Source of the DNA: Sanguibacter keddieii DSM 10542 | GTDB lineage: Bacteria > Actinomycetota > Actinomycetes > Actinomycetales > Cellulomonadaceae | Reading direction: 5' to 3' | Length of the DNA stretch: 64,000 nt | NCBI RefSeq assembly: GCF_000024925.1 | Contig: NC_013521.1 | Location: 868,001 to 932,000 of the forward strand | In this document: positions 39,273-46,634 of the stretch, in pieces | Layout: each line of letters begins with the position of its first letter | How positions within the stretch are numbered: the stretch's first letter is position 1 | Made by a program: the position numbers and the translations under genes | The notes under the pieces: model-generated | Told to the model about the DNA's origin: nothing | Database searches by the model: none | The model's input: the letters and a program-made list of their open reading frames with translations, nothing else

Positions 39273-40133
39273 CTACCTCCAGTGCCCGGGCCGTTCCAAC
39301 CGCTCCGGCAGGCGCGTCGAGGCGTCGCCCCGCGCCGACGCGACCTGGGCCTGGGTGAGGAACAGCGCGGTCGACAGGTCCGCGCTTCGCAGGTCGGCGT
39401 CGCGCAGGTCTGCGCCGATGACGTCGGCCCACCGCAGGTCTGCTCCGTGCAGGTCGGCGCCGATGAGGTACGCGCCGCGCAGGTTGGCGCCGGCCAGACG
39501 GGCCTCGGCCAGCCGGGCGCCGAGCAGGTCGGCACCGCGGTGGTCCACCGGTCTCCCCGGGACCTGGGAGCGGACGAGTGCGCTGGCCCGCAGCAGCACG
39601 GCGTTGACGCGCTGCCGCTCGGCGTCCACGTCGAGCGCGAGCAGCGCCACGGGTGTCCCGCGGGTCAGTGCCTCGGTGCGCGCGAGCTCGTCACGCAGCG
39701 CCGCGTGCTCGGCGGAGGCCGCCTCGTGGGTGAGGGCGTCGGTGAGGTACCAGAGCAGCTCGTGCAGGTTCTTGACCACCGGGAACACCGCGAACATCTC
39801 TGCGGCTGGCGCCCCGTCACGCCAGGTGCTCCCCGCGTAGGTGCCCTGCACCACCTGCTGGCCGGCGCCGAAGCAGTCGTAGACCGTGCACCCGCGCATC
39901 CCCGAGTCCCGCAGCCGGGCGTGGATGCCGCAGCCGAAGCCCTCGGTGAGGTTGCCGCAGGGGTCGCCCGCCGCCTTGGTGAAGGCGAAGTCGGAGGACC
40001 TCGCGAAGGGCAGCGCGACGCAGCACAGACCCGCGCAGCGCGAGCAGTCGGCCCGGAGGCGGTCCGCAGGCTGCGGCGCGCTCGTGCCGCCTTCGGCGAG
40101 GGCGAGCAGCGGGCGGGGAGGTTCAGCAGTCAC
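39273..40133 (-). CDS. Pentapeptide-repeat protein with N-terminal cysteine cluster
   Basis: 286 residues. The N-terminus (about 25-85) is Cys-rich, DCSRCAGLCC, then CGNLTEGFGCGIHARL and GCTVYDCFG, a pattern like metal- or Fe-S-binding zinc-ribbon-type clusters. The C-terminus (about 195-255) has about ten pentapeptide units of the A(D/N)LxX type (GADLLGARLAEARLAGANLRGAYL), folding into a right-handed quadrilateral helix. The combination is seen in a subset of actinobacterial proteins; function unknown. GTG 40133 is preceded by a GGAG site. Convergent with the iron-binding lipoprotein. Confidence 0.8.
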   Translation of the reverse strand: MTAEPPRPLLALAEGGTSAPQPADRLRADCSRCAGLCCVALPFARSSDFAFTKAAGDPCGNLTEGFGCGIHARLRDSGMRGCTVYDCFGAGQQVVQGTYAGSTWRDGAPAAEMFAVFPVVKNLHELLWYLTDALTHEAASAEHAALRDELARTEALTRGTPVALLALDVDAERQRVNAVLLRASALVRSQVPGRPVDHRGADLLGARLAEARLAGANLRGAYLIGADLHGADLRWADVIGADLRDADLRSADLSTALFLTQAQVASARGDASTRLPERLERPGHWR

Positions 40134-40244
40134 AGGTGAGGCTCCGACGGGGACGGGTCTCCCAGTCTCGCACCGCGCCGGTGTGCGGTCGCGTCTTTAC
40201 TCGCGGACAGCGGACAGCGGGCAGCAGTGAGGTGGCTCAGCTGC

Positions 40245-41120
40245 TCAGCCGTCGATGCCGTCCCAGCCGCTCGACGAGTCGGGCAGCAGGTCGGGGCACG
40301 TCCCGCCCGGCTCGACGACCGGCTCGAAGTGCCACAGCTCGTTCGCGTAGACCCGGCACAGGCCGTGCTCGGATCCGTGCTGCTCGAGCCACAGCGCGCC
40401 GTCGGTGGGACCGACGTCGATCGCGAGCCCGGCCACGTGCGCCGAGCGCTCGGGCGGCAGCACCCACCGGTGCGCCTCCTCTGCGGAGCCGTGCTTGGCC
40501 AGGGTCATCTCGACGAGAGCGGCCTGGTCCTCGGCCGACCGCCACCCGGAGGTGAGCGTCATCTCCACGCCGTCGGCGGCAGCCGCCTCGACCGCGCCGG
40601 CGAACCGCCGCTCGAGCTCGGCGTCGAGGCCTGTGGCGGCGGGCGCCGCGGCACCGCCCAGCGGACCCGACGACGCACCGGGTGCACCAGCGGCTGCTGG
40701 CCCACCTACGCTGCTGGAGACCCCGAGCGCCACCGCGGCGAGCCCGAGGGTGAGCACCACGACAGGGACGGACACGAGCAGAGCGGTGCGCCGGGTGGGA
40801 CGTGGCGACGAGGCGTGGAGGCTCGTCGGGGACGGTCCGGCGACGGGGTCAGCCCCGACGGCGGCGCGAATGTGCCAGCCCACCTCGTCTGCGACGGGGG
40901 CATCCGGGGCGAAGGTACCGAGCACGATGCCGTCCGACGCATCGACCGAGCGGTCGGTGGCGTGCTCGCGCCACGCCGTGTCGAAGGGCACGACGTGCGC
41001 GGCGTTCGCCCGGACGGTCGTCCGCCGGCGCGGTGGCTCGGCGGGCAGTGCTGCGGGCGTGCTCTCGGCAGACCCGCGCCGAGGGATGCGGGGACGGCTG
41101 GTCGCCTGAGAGGAGGTCAT
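40245..41120 (-). CDS. M15-family D-alanyl-D-alanine carboxypeptidase (VanY-like), membrane anchored
   Basis: Zinc peptidase of the M15B family, 291 residues. The catalytic domain (about 165-285) has SAHVAGLAIDVG with zinc ligand His and Asp, and ELWHFEPV with the third ligand. It is preceded by an unusual long cytosolic N-terminus (about 1-110) and one transmembrane helix (about 113-135; LLVSVPVVVLTLGLAAVAL), with a Gly/Ala/Ser linker. Expected to trim D-Ala from peptidoglycan stem peptides outside the membrane. ATG 41120 lacks a good ribosome-binding site. The N-terminal extension resembles a regulatory or scaffolding part, not a known domain. Confidence 0.85.
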   Translation of the reverse strand: MTSSQATSRPRIPRRGSAESTPAALPAEPPRRRTTVRANAAHVVPFDTAWREHATDRSVDASDGIVLGTFAPDAPVADEVGWHIRAAVGADPVAGPSPTSLHASSPRPTRRTALLVSVPVVVLTLGLAAVALGVSSSVGGPAAAGAPGASSGPLGGAAAPAATGLDAELERRFAGAVEAAAADGVEMTLTSGWRSAEDQAALVEMTLAKHGSAEEAHRWVLPPERSAHVAGLAIDVGPTDGALWLEQHGSEHGLCRVYANELWHFEPVVEPGGTCPDLLPDSSSGWDGIDG

Positions 41121-41262
41121 GGTGATGATCGTCCCGCCAGGACGGCACCCAGGGCATCAGCCCGCGGGCTGATCTCCCGGCCCGGCAGGCGTCGCCACCA
41201 GCCCGCCGGGGGACCCGTGCATCCGCCCCGGGGCGGACGCACGGGCCGGGGTCACCGGACGG

Positions 41263-42357
41263 TCAGCCGTGAGACCGGTCGGACGGCAGGTGCTTCGGGT
41301 CCCACCCGCGCGAGACCTGGCCGACCAGCTGCGGCGGCGTCGACTTGCGCGCCCACGCCCGGAAGGTCAGGTACATCACAACGAGCAGGACCCAGCGCAG
41401 CAGCGCGAGGAGCGACGTGGCGGTCGGGTTGTCGCAGGTCGAGGTGATCGAGCTGTCGTTGAGCGAGTGGACCACCATGACCAGCAGGATGCCTCCTACG
41501 GCACCGAGCGTGCCGCGACGGCCGTGCAGGTGCCAGAGGCGCCAGGCGATCGCCACGGCGATCCCGGTCCACAGCCAGTGCAGGGGCGACACGGTGAAGA
41601 TCCGGAAGACCTGCTCCTGCACGACGGTCGCGCTCGAGCTGTCGACCGTCCCGGTCCCGCAGAAGTTCGGGCCGGTCGCGGACGCGGTCTGGTAGGCGTA
41701 CTGGACAGTCTCGGTGATGGCGAAGCCGAAGCCGGAGGCGAGCCCGACCGCGATGCCGGCGCGCGGGTCGCGGTACCGGCCGAGGACGAAGAGCGCGAGG
41801 GGCACGATGAGCTTGGTGCCCTCCTCGACGAGCCCGACGAGCGCGGAGGCCGTCTGGATGCCCGGCCCGTCGATGATCCAGGAGTTGACGTTCGCGGCCA
41901 CCAGCAGCACCGCGCCGCTCGTCCCGACCACGACGGCCAGGACCTCGAGCGGTCCGATGACGTCGTCCAGGGCGAGCTGGCGGTTCACGAACCTGTAGAA
42001 GGCCCAGCAGACCAGCGCCATGCCGACGAGGCTGGCGACGCCCATGACGTGGATCGCGTCGGTCGCGGTGTAGACCGCCGACCCCACCACCAGGACGACG
42101 ACGGCACCGACCAGCGACGCGACCCAGGAACGTCCCCAGAACCTGCCGTGGAAGCGTCGGCCGCGGACGGCAGGCTGCTCACCGGGCTCGACGCGTGCGG
42201 TCCACGCCCGGGAGTCCCACCAGCGTCGCTGCGCGGAGTGCGAGGACGGGTCGGGGAACCACCCCGGTGCCGGGACGCCTTCGCGGACCCGTGCTGCGAC
42301 GTAGGCCCCGGTCAGGCCGATGATCAAGAGTGCTGCCCCCACCACGCTCAGTGTCAT
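41263..42357 (-). CDS. PrsW-like intramembrane metalloprotease with DUF2510 segment
   Basis: 364 residues. After TM1 (about 1-22) comes a DUF2510 segment (APGWFPDPSSHSAQRRWWDSRAWT, about 30-53), then eight or so membrane helices with the PrsW motifs VEEGTK (about 181-186), FGFAITETVQYAY, HWLW and VVHSLND. PrsW cleaves anti-sigma factors in Bacillus; a similar role is possible here. ATG 42357 is six bases after CACACT, a leaderless-like arrangement; a longer frame exists upstream but shows no signal. Divergent from the TPP riboswitch. Confidence 0.88.
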   Translation of the reverse strand: MTLSVVGAALLIIGLTGAYVAARVREGVPAPGWFPDPSSHSAQRRWWDSRAWTARVEPGEQPAVRGRRFHGRFWGRSWVASLVGAVVVLVVGSAVYTATDAIHVMGVASLVGMALVCWAFYRFVNRQLALDDVIGPLEVLAVVVGTSGAVLLVAANVNSWIIDGPGIQTASALVGLVEEGTKLIVPLALFVLGRYRDPRAGIAVGLASGFGFAITETVQYAYQTASATGPNFCGTGTVDSSSATVVQEQVFRIFTVSPLHWLWTGIAVAIAWRLWHLHGRRGTLGAVGGILLVMVVHSLNDSSITSTCDNPTATSLLALLRWVLLVVMYLTFRAWARKSTPPQLVGQVSRGWDPKHLPSDRSHG

Positions 42358-42453
42358 GGAGGCAGTGTGGCAGGAGCGGACCCTCACCGCCACGGTTCCG
42401 GCCCACGAGTCTCGACGACCGGTCCCGGCTGGTCAGCGGGGTGCGCCGACCCC

Positions 42454-42459
42454 TAGGGT
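42454..42459 (+). promoter_or_regulatory. -10 box of the ykoFEDC transcript
   Basis: TAGGGT at 42454-42459 sits about seven bases before the first bases of the TPP riboswitch. The -35 side is weak. Confidence 0.45.
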
Positions 42460-42467
42460 GGGTGACG

Positions 42468-42556
42468 AACACGGGAGTCCGGTGAGCCGGGCTGAGAGGA
42501 AGGTTCTCAACCTTCGACCGTCGAACCTGATCTGGATCATGCCAGCGCAGGGAGGC
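42468..42556 (+). ncRNA. TPP riboswitch (THI element)
   Basis: Class signature is complete: ACGGGAGTCCGGTGAGCCG, GCTGAGAGGA at 42491-42500, then CCTGATCTGGATCATGCCAGCGCAGGGAGGC at 42526-42556 (in parts). These elements form the TPP-binding aptamer (P1 to P5). It is upstream of ykoF, so transcription or translation of the ykoFEDC thiamine-precursor transporter should fall when TPP is plentiful. Confidence 0.95.
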
Positions 42557-42572
42557 ATCTCTTACGGCACCC

Positions 42573-42601
42573 ACGCACGCCAGCTCATCGCTGGCGTGCG
42601 T
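42573..42601 (+). terminator. Expression-platform hairpin of the TPP riboswitch
   Basis: Perfect 12-bp stem ACGCACGCCAGC/GCTGGCGTGCGT (42573-42584 with 42590-42601, loop TCATC), 16 bases after the aptamer and 43 bases before the ykoF start. No T-run follows, so it may be a Rho-independent terminator of the high-GC type or a structural spacer; the ykoF ribosome-binding site is AGAAGGG at about 42631. Confidence 0.6.
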
Positions 42602-42644
42602 CGGTGCTGCCCGTGCCCCACCTCGAGACGAGAAGGGCACGACA

Positions 42645-43322
42645 GTGCACACCACCACCAGCACGACCATCACCAGTGCGACCACGAGCGCCGCGACGGG
42701 CACCGAGCCGGCGCCCACCCCCGCGGAGCTCGGCATCGGCGCGCGCATCACGCTGTCGGTGATGAGCTCGGACTACGTCCGCATCATCACCGAGGCCCTC
42801 GCCGTCACGTCGACCGACGGCCTGGTCGTCGAGACCGACCCGGTCTCGACCCGGGTCGCCGGCACCGAGCAGCGCATCGCGGAGTACCTCGCCGACCTCG
42901 TCGCGGCGGCCTCCCGGAGCGGCGAGCACGTCTCGGCGGCCGTGATGCTCTCGCGCGGCTGCCCGGGCGAGGTCACCTGCGACCTGCCCGCCGACCAGCC
43001 GTTCCCCGCGCGGCAGACGGTGGCCCTCCCGCAGACCGGCGTCCGCGCCGTCGCCCAGTGGGCCCTCTACCCGCTCGCCGACCAGCCCCTCGCCGGCTCG
43101 ACCGTGCCCGACCACATGCGGGACATCTACGCCGCGATCGAGCGGGCACGTGCGGCCGGGACCGTCGTCGGGAGTGATCACTACGTCACCCGTCTCGCAG
43201 GCGACGTCGCCGACGTCCTCACCACCGTCGTCGACGCGTGGGTCACCGTCGGGCAGTCCGTCCGGCACGTCACCACCCACGTGACCATCTCCGTCAACAG
43301 CCCGAGCGAGGCTGCCCGATGA
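42645..43322 (+). CDS. ykoF: YkoF-family thiamine/HMP-binding protein
   Basis: 225 residues, YkoF fold (two ferredoxin-like repeats) that binds thiamine or its pyrimidine part. Blocks seen: GARITLSVMSSDYVRIITEAL near residues 32-52, SAAVMLSRGCPGEVTC near 97, then the second repeat QWALYPL near 138. N-terminus Thr/Ser-rich. GTG 42645 has an AGAAGGG site; the gene follows the TPP riboswitch and starts an operon in which each gene overlaps the next (ATGA). It probably delivers precursor to or regulates the YkoEDC ECF transporter. Confidence 0.9.
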   Translation: MHTTTSTTITSATTSAATGTEPAPTPAELGIGARITLSVMSSDYVRIITEALAVTSTDGLVVETDPVSTRVAGTEQRIAEYLADLVAAASRSGEHVSAAVMLSRGCPGEVTCDLPADQPFPARQTVALPQTGVRAVAQWALYPLADQPLAGSTVPDHMRDIYAAIERARAAGTVVGSDHYVTRLAGDVADVLTTVVDAWVTVGQSVRHVTTHVTISVNSPSEAAR

Positions 43323-43987
43323 GCGGCGACGGCACCCCGGAGACCACCACTCCGATCGCGAGCCAGGGCTCCGGCTCTCCCGCCACGCCCTCCCAGGGAC
43401 TCCGCCGCACGCGCCGGGCACCCTGGAGCCTCAAGGAGCTCATGCTCGTCGTGGTGCTCGGCGTCGTCTTCGGCTTCCTCTACTGGGCGCTCGTCCAGGG
43501 GTGGATCGCCTTCGCGGCGGTCACCGGCCCCTTCGGCGACCTCACCCAGCACGTCCTGCTCGGCGGCTGGCTGATCGTCGCGCCCGTCGCGATCGCCATC
43601 ATCCAGCGCCCCGGTGCCGGCATCGTCGCCGAGGTGCTCGCCTCGGTCATCGAGGTCGTGTTCCTCGGCTCGGCCGTCGGGCCCCTGCTGTTCGTCGCCG
43701 CCGCGATCCAGGGTGCCGGCAGCGAGCTGCCCTTCACCGCGACGCGGTACCGCAGCTACTCGTGGCTCACCTACGCCGTGTCCGGAGGGCTCGGTGCCTT
43801 CGCGGTGTTCTTCTTCAGCGCGTTCCGTGCCGGCTGGTACGGCACCGACCTGTTCTGGACCCGCCTGGCCATCCAGGTGGTCTCCGGTGTGGTCCTCGGC
43901 GGGCTGCTCGCCAAGGTGGTCGTCGACGCGCTCGCCCGCACCGGGGTCGTCGACAGCTTCGCCATCGGCCGCACGGCCCCGCGATGA
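43319..43987 (+). CDS. ykoE: YkoE, substrate-specific component of thiamine-precursor ECF transporter
   Basis: Membrane S-component, 222 residues, with a 35-residue charged N-terminus and about six helices (ELMLVVVLGVVFGFLYWALV near 40; HVLLGGWLIVAPVAIAII near 78; AEVLASVIEVVFLGSAVGPLLFVAAAIQG near 102). It overlaps ykoF by four bases and ykoD by four. Works with the YkoD ATPase and YkoC energy-coupling membrane protein to import hydroxymethylpyrimidine or related thiamine precursor. Confidence 0.9.
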   Translation: MSGDGTPETTTPIASQGSGSPATPSQGLRRTRRAPWSLKELMLVVVLGVVFGFLYWALVQGWIAFAAVTGPFGDLTQHVLLGGWLIVAPVAIAIIQRPGAGIVAEVLASVIEVVFLGSAVGPLLFVAAAIQGAGSELPFTATRYRSYSWLTYAVSGGLGAFAVFFFSAFRAGWYGTDLFWTRLAIQVVSGVVLGGLLAKVVVDALARTGVVDSFAIGRTAPR

Positions 43988-45660
43988 TCTCGCTCACCGA
44001 CGTCACCGTCACCTACCCGCGCAGGGACACCCCGTCCCTGCGCGGGGTCGACCTGCACGTCGCAGCAGGGGAGAGGGTGGTCGTCCTCGGGCCGTCGGGC
44101 GCCGGGAAGTCCACCCTCCTGCACCTCGTCGCCGGGCTCGTGCCGCACAGCACGCCGGCGACGGTCACCGGCACGCTGGGACTGGGGGCGACGCTCGACC
44201 TCGACGTCGACACCCCGGTCCACGAGCGCTCGACCGTCCTCGGGGTCGTCGGGCAGGACCCCTCGGCCTCGGTGTGCCTGCCGCAGGTCGACGCCGAGCT
44301 CGCCCTCGTCCTGGAGAACCGGGCCGTGCCTCCCGCGCTCATCGGGCCGCTCGTCCAGGCCGCTCTCGACCAGGTCGGTGCTGGGGCGCTCGCCGCGGCC
44401 CAGACGGCCCGGCTGTCCGGCGGGCAGACGCAACGGGTCGCGCTCGCGGCCGCGGTGGTCGGCCAGCCCGGGCTGCTGCTCCTCGACGAACCCACCTCCA
44501 TGCTCGACGCCGGTGGCGTCCGCGCCGTGCGGGCCGCGGTCGACGAGGTCGCGCGCGACGCGTCGCTCACCGTGCTGCTCGTCGAGCACCGGCTGGACGA
44601 CTACGCCGGTGACGGCGGAGTCGAGGCGCTGCCCGGCCGGGCCGTCGTGCTCGGCGACGACGGCAGCGTCGTCGCCGACGGCCCCACCCCCTCGGTGCTC
44701 CGCGAGCACGCCGCGGCGCTGCACCGCCTCGGGTGCTGGTTGCCGCTCGAGGCCGAGCTCACCGCCCTCAGCGGTGCGCACGGCGACCTCGCCTCGAGGG
44801 CGCACGACGCGTTCCTCGAGGGCCTCGTGCCTCGTGGGACGGGGGGAGAGGGAGACGGTGGGCACGGCGCAGCGCCCTTGCTGCGGGCGCGAGGCCTCGC
44901 GGTCGGCCACGGCGCGCGGACGGTCCTCGACGGCGTCGACCTCGACGTGCACGCAGGGCAGGTGGTCGCGGTCCTCGGCGAGAACGGGACCGGCAAGTCG
45001 ACCCTGCTGCACGCGCTCGCGGGTCTCGCCCGGCCGCACGCCGGCACCGTGACCGGTGCGCGCCCGGGCATGGTGTTCCAGAACCCCGAGCACCAGCTCG
45101 TCGCGCACAGCGTCACCGGCGAGATCGCCCACGGGCTCACCGACCCGGACGAGACGGTCGCGCGCATGCTGCGCGAGCACCGCCTCGAGCACGTCGCCGA
45201 CCGCAGCCCGCACCAGCTCTCGGGCGGTGAGAAGCGCCGCCTGAGCCTCGCGGCGATGCTCGCGCACGGGCGCTCCGTGCTGCTCGCCGACGAGCCGACC
45301 TTCGGTCTCGACCGCCGGGACACCGTCGTGGTGGCCGACGCCCTGCGCACGGTCGCCGACGCCGGCGGAGCCGTCGTCCTCTCGACGCACGACCTGCGCC
45401 TCGCCGCCGAGGTCGCCGACGTGGTGGTCCTCGTCGGCGGCGGGCGGATCCTCGGGCAGGGGCCAGCACGGGACGTGCTCGGGGACACGCAGGCGCTCGC
45501 GGACGCTGGCCTCGTGCTGCCGGCCGTCGTCCGGTGGTTCCTCGCGCGGTGCCCGACGACCGGGTCCCTGCGCGGTGCGCTCCGGGCGCTGGGTCGCAGC
45601 CCGGCGCTCGACCCGACCGACCCGACCCAGGCTGCCCCGGCCGGGAGGGTGCCGGCATGA
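43984..45660 (+). CDS. ykoD: YkoD, double ATPase of ECF transporter
   Basis: 558 residues with two fused ABC ATPase domains. First domain: Walker A GPSGAGKST near 36, signature LSGGQTQRV near 143, Walker B LLLLDEPTS. Second domain (from about 305): Walker A GENGTGKST, signature LSGGEKRRLSL, Walker B VLLADEPTF. Energises the YkoE/YkoC pair. The ATG overlaps the ykoE stop by four bases, and its own stop overlaps the ykoC start. Both nucleotide sites look intact. Confidence 0.93.
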   Translation: MISLTDVTVTYPRRDTPSLRGVDLHVAAGERVVVLGPSGAGKSTLLHLVAGLVPHSTPATVTGTLGLGATLDLDVDTPVHERSTVLGVVGQDPSASVCLPQVDAELALVLENRAVPPALIGPLVQAALDQVGAGALAAAQTARLSGGQTQRVALAAAVVGQPGLLLLDEPTSMLDAGGVRAVRAAVDEVARDASLTVLLVEHRLDDYAGDGGVEALPGRAVVLGDDGSVVADGPTPSVLREHAAALHRLGCWLPLEAELTALSGAHGDLASRAHDAFLEGLVPRGTGGEGDGGHGAAPLLRARGLAVGHGARTVLDGVDLDVHAGQVVAVLGENGTGKSTLLHALAGLARPHAGTVTGARPGMVFQNPEHQLVAHSVTGEIAHGLTDPDETVARMLREHRLEHVADRSPHQLSGGEKRRLSLAAMLAHGRSVLLADEPTFGLDRRDTVVVADALRTVADAGGAVVLSTHDLRLAAEVADVVVLVGGGRILGQGPARDVLGDTQALADAGLVLPAVVRWFLARCPTTGSLRGALRALGRSPALDPTDPTQAAPAGRVPA

Positions 45661-46460
45661 GCGTCCTGCAGGCCGACCCCGTGGCGCTCGCCTCGCCGCT
45701 CGCGCGACGCAACCCGACGGTCAAGCTCGCGCTGCTGTTCGTCGTGTCGGGGGTGCTGCTCGCCGTCCTCGACCCGGTGACCCCCGCTGCGCTCTACGCC
45801 CTGGTCGCCGCAGCCGTCCTCGCCGGCGCGGGCGTCCGGCCGGGCGCGCTGCTCCGGGCGCAGCTGCCCTTCGTGGCCTTCGCCCTCGGCGTGCTGGTCG
45901 TCAACATGCTCAGCCGCCCGGGCGAGGTCGTGTGGCAGGGCGCGGGGCTGCGGGTCACGGCCGAGGGCATCTGGGTGGGGGCCGGCCTCGCGGGGCGCAC
46001 CCTGCTCATGGGGCTGCTCTCCGTGGCCTTCGTGGCGACCACCGACGGGGTCGCCCTCGTCACGAGCCTGCACCAGCACGCCCGCCTCGGCGCCAAGGTC
46101 ACCTTCGCGGTGCTCGCCGGGTACCGGCTGCTGCAGCAGCTGGGCGACGAGTGGCAGACCATCCGGCGAGCCCAGGCGGTGCGGGCGCCGCTCGGCCGCC
46201 GTGGACGCCCGCGCGTGGGGCTGCGCGGGCACGCGGCGTCGGCCTTCGCGCTGCTCGTCGGCTCGGTCCGCCGGGGCGACCGGGTCGCCGGGACCCTCGA
46301 GCTCCGCGGCCTCGGCGACGGCGAGCGCACCACCTGGCGACCGGTCCCGCTCGGGCGGACCGACGCGGTCTTCGCGGTCACGGTCCTCGGGGTCCTCGCC
46401 GCGGTGCTCGTCGCCGCGGCCTCCGCCGGGACGCTCGAGGGGCCGGGGGCATTGTTCTGA
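45657..46460 (+). CDS. ykoC: YkoC, ECF transporter T component
   Basis: Membrane protein of 267 residues (EcfT/CbiQ type) with five or so helices (KLALLFVVSGVLLAVL near 22; ALYALVAAAVLAGAGV near 45; LLMGLLSVAFVATTDG near 115) and the coupling motifs in the cytosolic loops (RRAQAVRAP near 170 and LELRGLG near 220) that bind the ATPase. ATG overlaps the ykoD stop. Last gene of the operon. Confidence 0.92.
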   Translation: MSVLQADPVALASPLARRNPTVKLALLFVVSGVLLAVLDPVTPAALYALVAAAVLAGAGVRPGALLRAQLPFVAFALGVLVVNMLSRPGEVVWQGAGLRVTAEGIWVGAGLAGRTLLMGLLSVAFVATTDGVALVTSLHQHARLGAKVTFAVLAGYRLLQQLGDEWQTIRRAQAVRAPLGRRGRPRVGLRGHAASAFALLVGSVRRGDRVAGTLELRGLGDGERTTWRPVPLGRTDAVFAVTVLGVLAAVLVAAASAGTLEGPGALF

Positions 46461-46500
46461 GGCCTCGAGAAGAGTTTCTCCGCCTGCGAAGAATGGTGCC

Positions 46501-46593
46501 GAGACTGCCCTGCGGAACGATGGCGAGGCTGCCCTCACTATGGTGAGGCTTGCTTTCTCAGCCGCAGGATCTAGCGGCTGAGGGCAGCCTGCG
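46501..46593. promoter_or_regulatory. Cluster of GAGGCTGCCCTC-like sites upstream of P1B ATPase
   Basis: Four related sites: GAGACTGCCCTG (46501-46512), GAGGCTGCCCTCA (46525-46537), GAGGCTTGCTTTCTCA (46545-46560) and TGAGGGCAGCCTGCG (46579-46593, inverse orientation). They lie 42 to 134 bases before the ATPase start. The AGGCTNNCCT symmetry resembles DtxR/MntR-family boxes. Proposed as metal-sensing operators; only the repeated pattern is seen. Confidence 0.4.
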
Positions 46594-46634
46594 CTTGCTT
46601 GAGAGGCCGCTTTCCCGGGTGTATCACTATCCGT

